Below the pieces are notes generated by a model. It worked only from the letters and a program-made list of their open reading frames with translations. It was not told where the DNA came from and made no database searches. Both the position numbers and the translations under genes were made by a program. Below are positions 50,744 to 59,892 of a DNA stretch of 64,000 nt, piece after piece. Numbering within the stretch: position 1 is the first letter of the stretch; each line of letters begins with the position of its first letter. The DNA is from Immersiella caudata (lineage: Eukaryota > Ascomycota > Sordariomycetes > Sordariales > Lasiosphaeriaceae). The stretch lies in contig JAULSU010000003.1 of assembly GCA_030512335.1 (NCBI GenBank), positions 992,001 through 1,056,000 of the forward strand. The letters run 5' to 3'.

Positions 50744-51329
50744 GTCCGACAACCTCGAGAGCGTTAAAAACCTGGACTGCAGCAAATACCTGGTCCTCTA
50801 CTCGGGCGGCGCCGACTCAACCTTCTTCATCGCACTGAACGAATCCTCAGAATACCTTCTCCGCTTCTCATCAGTCAACGATACCGCCACAAACCATCGC
50901 ATCCCACAGCGCAATGCTCCTTAACAAGTATCTGAACGTCCTCCAGGTCGAAGACCCAAGAACGGCGAACTCTCCCCCGTCAACGGTCTCTACGATGTGG
51001 GCATGTTGATCAAGGCAGGCATCTGCGCCATCCGTCATGAAGTTGATGGTATTGTCGTCTGCTTCAACAAGGATGATCTGTCTTGTGATGTGAAGGCTAC
51101 TGAGGCTATCCTCAGGAAGTATCGGCCGGGTTTCAAGATCGCGGCTCCGCTGAGGCATTTGGAACAGAGTGCTATCTTGAAGGAGCATGGCAATTATGAT
51201 TTGAGGTTTGTGAGTTGCACGGCGGATGCGGAGTGTGGGTGGTGTGGGAAGTGCGGGCGGAATACTCGCATTTATGCGAAGTTGAATGCTGAGGCAGAAC
51301 TTTGGGCGGGTGGAGAGGGGGGGAACTGA
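50742..51329 (+). pseudogene. QueC-like PP-loop ATPase gene with two frame breaks
   Basis: The frame from 50742 begins M-S-D-N-L-E-S and has Y-L-V-L-Y-S-G-G-A-D-S-T (S-G-G-x-D-S PP-loop, 21-26), the nucleotide motif of QueC and related ATP pyrophosphatases. It stops at 50922-50924. Good coding sequence (Q-T-I-A-S-H-S-A-M-L-L-N-K-Y-L-N-V-L-Q) then lies in the +1 frame from about 50881. Near 50955 the original frame resumes with L-S-P-V-N-G-L-Y-D-V-G-M and continues to 51329. It ends with C-G-W-C-G-K-C-G-R-N, a zinc-binding C-x2-C-x2-C like that of QueC. QueC makes 7-cyano-7-deazaguanine in bacteria. Two compensating shifts suggest a pseudogene or an assembly error. No intron explains them. Confidence 0.65.
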
Positions 51330-51529
51330 AATTGTTGATGTTTTCCTTAAGATCGGTGATGCTGCATTTATCTCATTAATTAGCTAGCATGTACACACCT
51401 AGTTGATAAATTCTATGCTTTTTCAGCTGCCTCTTGATTTCTCGCAGGCTGTGCGCAGGTTGTGCCGGATGTCCGAGCCCACACTGACCACTTGGGCGGA
51501 AGGAAGGAACAAAACGCGAGTTTCCAGCT

Positions 51530-52171
51530 TCAGCCCAACCGAGTTTTGCGCGCTCCACCCTTCTCAACTGCTAGCAGGCCAAAATGCGGCCCAACATCAA
51601 AATATGCATCCCAAAACTCCTGACCAAGCTCTTTCATGGCTTCCTCCGGAACGTCCCCGCGCAGCCTCACCTCCCGCCATTCCAACTTCCCCAGCACCCC
51701 GCCCTTTGTCGCACCACTCTCGTAAACCTCCCTCGGACTGTTCAAGTTGGCCGAAATCGCCGGGAACGTCGCGGCTAGCTCGTCCTCGTCCCCAGCGTAG
51801 TGAAGCAACCACGCCCCGATCGCATAGTCGAACCCCTTTCATTCGCCATCAATCTTGCCAAGGGTTGCGGCGTCGCCAACACGGAATTCTATACAGCTTG
51901 CAATCGAAGGATCCAAGCACTGCGCTTCGCGCTCGGCGGCCTCGATCATGGCGGGACTGGGATCAACGTCAACCACGGAGGCAGCGCCCCACTCGATGAG
52001 GAGGCGAGAGAAGAAACCCGTGCCGCAGGCAAGGTCGAGAACTCGGGCATCTTTGACGAGTGGGGCAATGGCGGCATGGACTTTGGATTTCTCGGCGACG
52101 GCGGTTGGTAGCTGCTTGATGACCTTGTACTTTTCGCCGATGGCGTCGTATTGGGGCTCAGAGGTGGTCAT
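51530..52171 (-). pseudogene. SAM-dependent methyltransferase pseudogene
   Basis: A start at 52171 gives an N-terminal class I methyltransferase: Y-D-A-I-G-E-K-Y, then V-L-D-L-A-C-G-T-G-F-F-S (motif I, about 44-55), then V-V-D-V-D-P-S-P-A-M-I. After G-K-I-D-G-E the same frame has TGA (51841-51839), where homologues would be expected to have Trp or another residue. It then continues directly with K-G-F-D-Y-A-I-G-A-W-L-L-H-Y. After I-S-A-N-L the expected strand with P-G-G is missing and the frame joins a distal part (G-D-V-P-E-E-A-M-K-E-L) too early, which suggests an internal deletion of perhaps 60-80 codons. Downstream parts end at 51530. It is a broken gene. Confidence 0.7.
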
Positions 52172-52609
52172 ATTGAGTGCTGCTGGCTTATGGACAGTTC
52201 ATTCTGAGATGCTGAACCTGACTCAGGGCGAATGGTGCACATTGCGTGGAGGGCTTTATGGAATGCTTTGGCGATGGAGAGTCACCAACCTACCTTCAAG
52301 GGTGGCCCTTGACTCGCCCCCCGTCAGCCGCGAGATCTCATATCATCGCCTGGCCCTCTGCACACTGGACCATAGACTGGCCTCGGATCGGCATGGTTGA
52401 ATGGCATTGCGCAATCTGGTTATGCAAGGTACTAATCTGCGATTGCCGACGTGGGGCGATTCGTTTCCTATCGCTGCTCACGAGGGGGCTGGAGCCCGAT
52501 CAGGTGAGATATGACACGGGATACAACACTGGCCCACCGGAAGGATCACACTAAGTCTTCGACTACTGACAACTATCAAAACTAGACAGGTCCTACGCAA
52601 CAAAACTAC
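52172..52609. other. Gap between methyltransferase pseudogene and sedolisin gene
   Basis: About 440 bases. No gene is seen. Confidence 0.4.
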
Positions 52610-54541
52610 TCAAGGAAGACTCATGTACAGATCCAAGAGCCTCTGAAAGTCCGGCGACCCCAACCCCGTCGCAGCGTCCCACCCCTTTGCCGCCCTGAAC
52701 CCGTGCCCTTCGTAGCATCCCACGTTGTGGCCATGGACCACGTCCTCCAACACTTCAGGATGACGATACAACACCGGGTTGGTGAATCCCACCGGTCCCT
52801 TACCCGCCAACATTCTTTCGTTGTTAATCAAGGAGATCATGGATGCCACGACGGGAGCAGACGCTGACGTTCCAAAAACCCGTCGAAACTGACCTAGATG
52901 ACTCGAGTTGCTAGCGACGAGGTAGTCTCCCGCCAGAGCGGACACATCGGGGACAGCTCGCCCTTTGGGGTTGAACAAGTCTGAGAGACTGGCGAGATGT
53001 CTATTTTCTGAAGTCAGATACTTGGTGGCTGCTTTGGTTTGGTAACGGGGTCTGAAGAAGACATTGCTGAAGCCACCGGTGGAGCTGCTGTTTGTTGTGT
53101 GCGCTACCGGGAGCCGGTTATACACGGTTTCGCGAGCCTGGCGATCCTCTCGGCTTTCGTTTCCGTACTTGCTTTCCGCCGATGACAAAGGCCGCTTGAA
53201 CGTACCGCCAACCGCAGTCACCCAGGGGCAGGAAGCAGGGAAGGAAACATGAAAGGGTCGCTTCTCATTCGAAGACGGCTCCGGACACTCGGAATGTCTC
53301 CCGGCCGTACCCTCATCGCCGGTCGAAGCAACAACCGTGACACCCTGAAGACCGAGTTTGAGGTACTCGTTACACTGACGACGAAGATATTCCTCTGGAA
53401 AGTCCGCCTCAGCATATGCATACGAGATGGAGATGACCTTTGGCGGTGTGTGACTACCGCAGTCGAAATGCTGGTATCCATCCTCGGCAATCGTATTGGG
53501 ATACTGCGGATCAATACCCAGATCGAGCCTGTCGCAGTAATACGCATCGTACGCCGCGAGCATGGTGTTGAGGTTTCCAGAGAGGTACGCATCTCCGACT
53601 TGGATGTTGGTCACCTTCTGTGGCCACACGAGGGACATGGTGTACTGGAAATCCAAGTTGGGCTCCAGACTGAAGATCTGATCCCAGAAGGTGGGGTCGT
53701 AGTATCCTCCTGCGATGCTCTGCATCTGGGGACGTTCACCGACCAGGTGGGGTTCAAAGTAGCTGAAGAAGTTGTCCATGTCCTGGGCAATCCAGCTCAT
53801 CCATGATGGCTGGAAGACGCCGAAACTGTTGTTGGGGTGAATCGTGTGGTTTGCATTGCGAGTAGGGATTTTGTACCACTCGCGGAGACATTGGGGGGTT
53901 GTGAACTGGCTGCAGTCCACGGATTGCTGTCGCTTGGAGAGGTTGGGAAGTTGGATCTCGGCTGAGTCGATGTGCGTGAGGGGTTTCACCGGGTGTGTCT
54001 CGCGGAAAGGGAAGACGGATGGGGTAATGATGTCGATGAGGGGTAGGATTAGCTCCGGGAGCCGGTATTCGTCGCACACCAAGGCAGTTTCGTTTGTGAC
54101 TTTGTGGGTGTGGACGAAGTATTTGGCTTCTAGGAGGGCCTCGAGTTGTCGGACGGTACCGTTGAAGTCGAGTCGGCATCGACACGGAGACAGCAGGAAG
54201 GCGGATTGGGGGAGGCCTGTCGACTGCTCCACCCACTTGAGGATGGCAGTGATGTCGCTGTCGGGAAGAGAAAAGGCTTGCGTGATGGACTGAGGTGACC
54301 AGAACTTGCCGAAGGAGGGGCTATCCGGGTCAGCAAGAGCCAGAAGATCATCCGATGCTCCCTCGACGCCATTCTCGGTGAAGAGAATTTGGACTGGGAC
54401 GACAGCATCCGGGTAGGCTCTTGGCCCCCGGATCCACTGTCTCTGCTGCAGAGAGGCCCGTCTGTGCACGGAAGTGGATGCTGTGGCTGCCAGGCAAGAC
54501 AACGCATGCGTGGCCAAGAGGAGCAAAGATGGACCGCGCAT
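52610..54541 (-). CDS. Secreted tripeptidyl-peptidase/sedolisin (family S53)
   Basis: This is a single exon of 643 residues. A signal peptide (M-R-G-P-S-L-L-L-L-A-T-H-A-L-S) is followed by a pro-region (about 30-200) of the S53 inhibitor type, with S-P-S-F-G-K-F-W-S and L-E-A-K-Y. The pro-region ends at L-S-K-R-Q-Q, a likely processing site. The catalytic domain has L-E-P-N-L-D-F-Q-Y (Glu and Asp of the triad), S-T-G-D-E-G (oxyanion Asp region) and G-T-S-A-S-A-P with Ser at about 559. V-V-H-G-H-N-V-G-C and a terminal D-A-A-T-G-L-G-S-P-D-F form the calcium site. S53 enzymes remove tripeptides or cut proteins at acid pH outside the cell. All key residues are present. Confidence 0.92.
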   Translation of the reverse strand: MRGPSLLLLATHALSCLAATASTSVHRRASLQQRQWIRGPRAYPDAVVPVQILFTENGVEGASDDLLALADPDSPSFGKFWSPQSITQAFSLPDSDITAILKWVEQSTGLPQSAFLLSPCRCRLDFNGTVRQLEALLEAKYFVHTHKVTNETALVCDEYRLPELILPLIDIITPSVFPFRETHPVKPLTHIDSAEIQLPNLSKRQQSVDCSQFTTPQCLREWYKIPTRNANHTIHPNNSFGVFQPSWMSWIAQDMDNFFSYFEPHLVGERPQMQSIAGGYYDPTFWDQIFSLEPNLDFQYTMSLVWPQKVTNIQVGDAYLSGNLNTMLAAYDAYYCDRLDLGIDPQYPNTIAEDGYQHFDCGSHTPPKVISISYAYAEADFPEEYLRRQCNEYLKLGLQGVTVVASTGDEGTAGRHSECPEPSSNEKRPFHVSFPASCPWVTAVGGTFKRPLSSAESKYGNESREDRQARETVYNRLPVAHTTNSSSTGGFSNVFFRPRYQTKAATKYLTSENRHLASLSDLFNPKGRAVPDVSALAGDYLVASNSSHLGQFRRVFGTSASAPVVASMISLINNERMLAGKGPVGFTNPVLYRHPEVLEDVVHGHNVGCYEGHGFRAAKGWDAATGLGSPDFQRLLDLYMSLP

Positions 54542-55593
54542 GTTGACGAGAGGGGTTTGCCTGACTCCGTGGTCAGTCCTGAACCTCAGGGCGTTGAATG
54601 CAATATAGTAATTGTGTCTTGATTACAATTACATCATCTGTATGCACAGCCCCCTGCGTGCTATGGTGGTTCCGCTGTAGGACACTGGCGCTGTTGCAAT
54701 CTCTTCAAAGCGGGTAACCCCTTGAGCTGAAAATTGCAACATCGGAAGATCTCTGTGTTCTCAACCGGTGCTTTTGTCAACACTCTCAAGGTTTCATGCA
54801 GGTCCAGCACTTAGGCGAGTCTTCAGGACCTTGGTAGCGATCAGGACCGACGCAGCGAGCGGGTCATATTTTTCTTTTTAACCCGGTGAAGTAAATTGAC
54901 AGTGGGTCGCATAAACTATGCCGAGACTCTTGGTATTCATTTCAGCCAATGAATTTTACGAATCACCACTGTCCTTTGTCAACGCCAGGACGCACTTCGC
55001 CACGACATGGTAATCAATGGTAAACTGTTGATCGGCGGGGAAAAAGTCTTGATCTTTTGTTCGGGTCATCCAGTCATTCCATTCCCGTTATAGCAACAAG
55101 ACAAACGTGGAAGTGAGGACAGGTAGATCTGCCGGAGCTTGTGTTCCTGGTTGGGTGCAACATTGGATATTAGCGCCCTGTGCAAGACCAGGGCGAGATA
55201 TGAAGACGATGCAACTTTGCGAATATCTCTCATAGCGGCTTCAGCTCATCGGTGAGGCTGTGCAAGCGGTAAAGTTGGATCGTTGAATGTTGCCAAGAGG
55301 TCGGTCGACGTTGTTGACGACGAGGACGGCATGCAGAAGCGTTGGGTTTGTCGATGACCTCGTTGATCTGCGATGCCGAGATTCCAGGGTGGGGGGAGAG
55401 GGACAGGAGGTCCTTCGAGCTGGACACTATCATCTTTGAGAAGGAGAAAGAGCTTTCCAAAAAGTATAAGTATCACCGGATCCTCGCCGTCTTCTTCTCC
55501 TGAAATCATCATCACCATCCTCATCTCAACTCATCAAGCAAAGCAAACAACCCATCTCAACACAACCCCCTTTCAACCTTTACCACCAACAAA
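54542..55593. other. Divergent promoter region of sedolisin and small secreted protein genes
   Basis: About 1 kb, no gene. The last 80 bases before 55594 are rich in A and C with CATC/CAAC strings, a common leader composition in filamentous fungi. Confidence 0.45.
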
Positions 55594-55898
55594 ATGAAGA
55601 CCTCCGTCATCATCTCATCCCTCCTGGCCGCCGTGGCCCTCGCTGCTCCTTCCCAGATCGAGCCCCGTGTAAGTCAACCCCTTTCCCCTCTCCCCCTTTG
55701 CCCCCTTCCTCGAAAGTGATCTGTCTAACCATATCCCAGACCGGCGACTGGGGCAAGTGCCTGGCCAAGTGCGTCCGCGGCTGCAAGGGCCCCATCCCCA
55801 TTGCTCTCGCCTGCGTGGCCGTCTGCGAGGGCGTTTGCGGCGCCGCTGCTGAGGAGGACGAGGTTGTCGACCTTGCTGAGGTCTTCCCTGAAAACTAA
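55594..55898 (+). CDS. Small secreted cysteine-rich protein, 77 residues
   Basis: Exons 55594-55668 and 55740-55898 (GTAAGT donor, CCCAG acceptor, phase 0). A signal peptide (M-K-T-S-V-I-I-S-S-L-L-A-A-V-A-L-A) is followed by S-Q-I-E-P-R-T, a possible dibasic-like or Arg cleavage. The mature part has six cysteines in a helical spacing (C-L-A-K-C-V-R-G-C, then L-A-C-V-A-V-C-E-G-V-C-G) and an acidic tail (A-A-E-E-D-E-V-V-D). The two C-x3-C-x3-C clusters suggest a disulfide-linked helical hairpin. No family is recognised. It is effector- or antimicrobial-like by general features only. Confidence 0.75.
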
Positions 55899-56359
55899 GG
55901 AACTGGGACGGGCGGTGGCCGTGGAAGGATGAGGGACTAGTCTCAGGGGGCAAGCGGGATAGGGGATGGGCGAGGGAAGGAAAAAGACAGGACGGTAGAT
56001 AGATCGAGGCCTTGAGGTTGAAATCTGAAGGATTCTATTAATTTTCTGGTTGCTGCGATTGGGTGCAAGTTTGCGGTTTGACTGCAATCGATTGTGATGT
56101 GTAGATGATTCACTGGGAAAGTAGCAAGTACAAGAGTGGCAGATGCGTCGCCCCGACCAACTCCGGCTTCACTTCCCCACGAGTAGACATGACTTGACGT
56201 TCAAATTCGTTATTCATTTCTGTTGCTCTGTAGCGTGCCAACTTCTTGCACCCCAAAGTCGTCAAAGCTTCCTAAGTCATGAGAAGTGAATGTGGTGACG
56301 CGGATATTACAAGCGCGCCTTCCAAGCAACCGAGCAACCGAGCAGCCGAGCAACATCTC
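55899..56359. other. 3' intergenic region with CGAGCAAC-type repeats
   Basis: Short direct repeats (AACCGAGCA, AGCCGAGCAA) lie at 56327-56352. No gene is seen. Confidence 0.4.
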
Positions 56360-58677
56360 TCAAAGCCTACTAGCAAGCCTGTTCTCCCCCGGGGCATGGT
56401 AATCAGGAACCTTCATATCGAGCGCAGCGCCAGAGTATCCCAAGTCCTCAGCGATCAACATTGCCGCCTTCTCACCAATGAGCAAGGCGGTCGAATACGT
56501 GTTGCACCCAACGTTGTCGGGGCAGATGCTGAGATCAGCCACCTTGAGTCCCTTGACGCCATGCACGTTGAGGCGCTCATCCAGGACGCCATGCTTGACG
56601 ATGCTGTTACCTTCTCTGGGGGCCATGGGGCAAGTCTGTCACGTCAGCAAGTTTGTCGCTCATGGGAGATTCAAGGCAAACTCACTCCCAAGCCGTGCCA
56701 AGTACTCTCAACGTGGCGCTTCGTCCACTCCTCAACAGCCTTGATGTCCTCGGCGTCGTACTTCAACTCCTTCCTCTTGGCTTTCTGGTTGCTCGTTACG
56801 ATCCCCCTGTGCGGCTTCTCGTCGAACTCAGGGCACGGCACCGACCAGCTGCCATGCTGAATACCAGCCGTGATGTTTCCAGGCTTGGCGTCTGTGGCAT
56901 CCATTAGCATAGATCTCGACACCCAAATCTAAAAGTAAGGAACCCACATTTGTTCGTATCATCCAAATCCAAGTCATATGCCTTCGCCTTGCTGTCGAAA
57001 GCAAAGAATGGATGCATATTCTGCACCTCGCCTGCGTACGCATCCATCCTCCTCGCCGTCTCTCGGCTCTTGATGTAGCCCCAGACCATGGGCACCATAT
57101 CGCGCTCATCGTTCATGAACCCAGCGTCGAAGTCTGGCACAGCATAGGGATCAGGGCTCGTGATGTGCGTCGAGCCCCGCGAAAAGGGGTATTCCCTATA
57201 TCCTTGTCAGCGTGCATGTCTCTCACTCGCCATCAAACTGTAGACTCACAGGAAATGGAACATCGTAAAGAAGTTCCCTGGCGGCATCAACATGTGATCC
57301 CCAAACCACCCGGCAATCACACTGTAGTGCATCACCGGCTTGTCCGGCTTGCTCTTGAAGTACGTGTCCCACCCGGTCTTCGTGAAGTCTGCCAGCGGCC
57401 AGCTCTCAAACTCCTTCAGCTCCTTCTCCGTCGGGCGGATCTTTACACCGGCCTCGATTCCGTTGGTGGCAAGGGGACCAGTCCCTTTGAGATTCCACTC
57501 CTCGAACACCCTCTTCTGCACTTCAGGCTCGCCTCTCGCAAAGTCATCGAAGGTCTCTACGCCGGGCTTGGCACGGTAGACCGAAAAGGTGAGGTAGTGG
57601 TCCTGGAAGTTGAGGCCTACGCCGGGCAGGTCAACGCGGGGCTCTACGCCGGCGGTGCGGAGCTTGTCCGGGTTGCCGATACCAGAACGCTGAAGGATGA
57701 GAGGCGAGGAGAGGGTTCCGCTGGAGACGACGATTTGCTTGCGAGCGCGGAAGATGCGAGGGGTTGGGGGCCCATCGCCGACATGCTTCGTCGGTACGGT
57801 CTGAACAGCGACGGCGCGATTGTTGGAATCGAGGATGATCTTGTCCACTTTGGTGTTGCACGCGAGGTAGAGGTTGGAGTGGACAGCCCGGGTCGAGTGG
57901 ATGTAGGCGTGGGCGGAGTCGGAGCGGCGTCCGGTCTGGGAACATGTTGAGCGGCAGGCCGATGGATAATATAGGGAATCTTACATCGCGGTTAATCCAC
58001 TTGAGCCAGTGCTCGGCGCCGTGGCCGGTACTGAGGTCCTGGAGATCATCAACGAAAGGGATGCCTTGGGATTCGGCGGCGCGTAAGAAGTCGTCCTTGA
58101 TAGGATAGGTGCTGCGACCAGATCAATTGGAGACCTCTTGATAGCCAATGAGACCTACTAGTTTCCAAAGGACACCTTGATGGGGCCCTCAAAGCCGTGA
58201 GTATCCCTGTTGTGGCTTGCACGCTGGTACGTCTCGTGCTTCTTCATGAGAGGGAGCAGTTCCTTGGTGGTCCAGCCCTTGGACTGGAAGTCGTCGTAGT
58301 CGGAGGCCGAAGCACGCGTGTACATCTAACGTCTTTTGATTAGAAAGGATCTCAGTGACGGGGGTCTGTGTACAAACCAGGAAATTGATCGACGATCCAC
58401 CTCCCAGGATGTGGGCAGCAGGCACAATGGCGCCACGACCGGCCAGCCATTTGGATGGGCGGGACTCATAGAATGAAGCTGTCTTGGAGTCCAGCTTCAT
58501 GTTGCGAGGGTAGATACCTGGGCGGTAAACCCATGGGTTGTTGAGATTGCTCTCGCCCGCCTCAATGAGCAAGACCTTGAGGTTGTGGTCAAGATTGGCC
58601 AAGCGGCCGGCCACGACACAGCCGCATGATCCACCTCCACACACGATGATATCAAACTCCTCTGGAAGAGGCGACAT
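56360..58677 (-). CDS. Peroxisomal alcohol (methanol-type) oxidase, GMC family
   Basis: Seven exons (58677-58378, 58325-58159, 58111-57985, 57935-57250, 57195-56948, 56891-56686, 56635-56360) all join in phase to 669 residues, the usual alcohol oxidase length. I-V-C-G-G-G-S-C-G at 11-19 binds FAD. Further signatures are H-I-L-G-G-G-S-S-I-N-F, S-S-G-T-L-S-S-P-L-I-L-Q, V-M-H-Y-S-V-I-A-G-W-F-G-D, W-H-G-L-G-T-C-P-M-A-P-R-E-G-N and I-C-P-D-N-V-G-C-N-T-Y-S-T-A-L. The C-terminus ends S-R-L, a peroxisomal targeting signal (PTS1). Alcohol oxidases convert short primary alcohols plus O2 to aldehyde and H2O2. In plant-associated fungi they may use methanol from pectin. Confidence 0.92.
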
Positions 58678-59892
58678 GGCGAGTGCCAGATAGATGTTTT
58701 CGCGGCAAATTCTCCCTAAACGAGCAGGTGATGGAGACGAAGGTGAACACGGTCTCCAAGTGCGGCAGTGGCGTCACTTATACGCATCGAATCGCGACAC
58801 GCCGACGTCACTTGCCGAATATTCTCCAGACACTCGGTCCTCTCCGCGCCTCATGATCCAAAGTCCAAACGCGCACGCCTCCGCGTGAGATGAAGCAGCC
58901 AATCCCTCAACATCATTAACCCCCAGACCAAATACCCGATGCAAGCTCCTCCCAGTTCTGCCACTTGGTGATGCACGTGTGGGAACCCCTCTCGATCTTG
59001 GCCCTTCGTCGTCGCTTGAAATTCGGAAACAGACTCAACGGCAATACGATCCAAGGAACAGCCCGAGGCCTTGATTGGAGCCCGCTCTGATCCAACGTCT
59101 CATGTTCTACCATGTCAGTGCTGATCCCTGACTCGGATTCATTCCCGCTTTCCATCCAAAATCATTACACAGCATGTCGTTGCCGGGGGCATGTGTTTTC
59201 TCCATGCCGGTACTTTTAGTGTCCCCGTTCTCAATCCCCTCTCCCGCTCACCGAGTCTCCAACCCTGGATCATACCTCGGTGGCCTTTACCCGAACCTCT
59301 CCAACAACACTCCCTACACAGGTATTCGAAGACTTTGGCTGCATTAGGACTCTTGGCGGAGTAATCGTGCCCAGCCGCCAAGAGAAATACTCTTCACACG
59401 CCGCGTTCTTTCATGCCGAGCTGTCGTTGTTAGGATCGCGCTAAAAGCATGCTCCCCACAACAAACGGGGTCCGTCCCTCCTAAAACCTGGGGAAAGGGG
59501 CGGAGAATGTCGCGAGATAACGACGCAAGCCTGGATCGATCGGTGGATCACGCCACATCATCCTTTGCGCCAGGGCGATTGGACGGACAATGAGGGGGCC
59601 GGTCAAGGTAAAGCAGGCAGGGACAGGGGGGCGGCAGGGAAGTTTTGGTTGCACAGCATGCGGGGGACGACGGGTGCCTCCACGCGTCTGTTTGGAGATC
59701 ATGGCGAATAATGGAGGTTGCGGAGTCTAAAGCTTGGAGAAAGTCGAGGACAAATGCGCCATTGTGGTCAAGTGCCGAGATTCCCGGTTGGTGTGTCCGG
59801 ATTATATCCTGGAGGCCAAGACATTGGTTTGAGGAGTGCAGTTGTCGATGTTTGGCGCTGACGTTCTGACCGATGTGCCCCCGCCCAAGCAA
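58678..59892. other. Intergenic between alcohol oxidase and HET genes
   Basis: About 1.2 kb without a supported gene. It includes the alcohol oxidase promoter and the 3' side of the HET gene. No regulatory site can be named with confidence. Confidence 0.4.

Noticed and set aside
50582..50785. Minus frame with I-V-A repeats over the 9-bp array
   Set aside because: An artefact of translating the minisatellite. No start or context.
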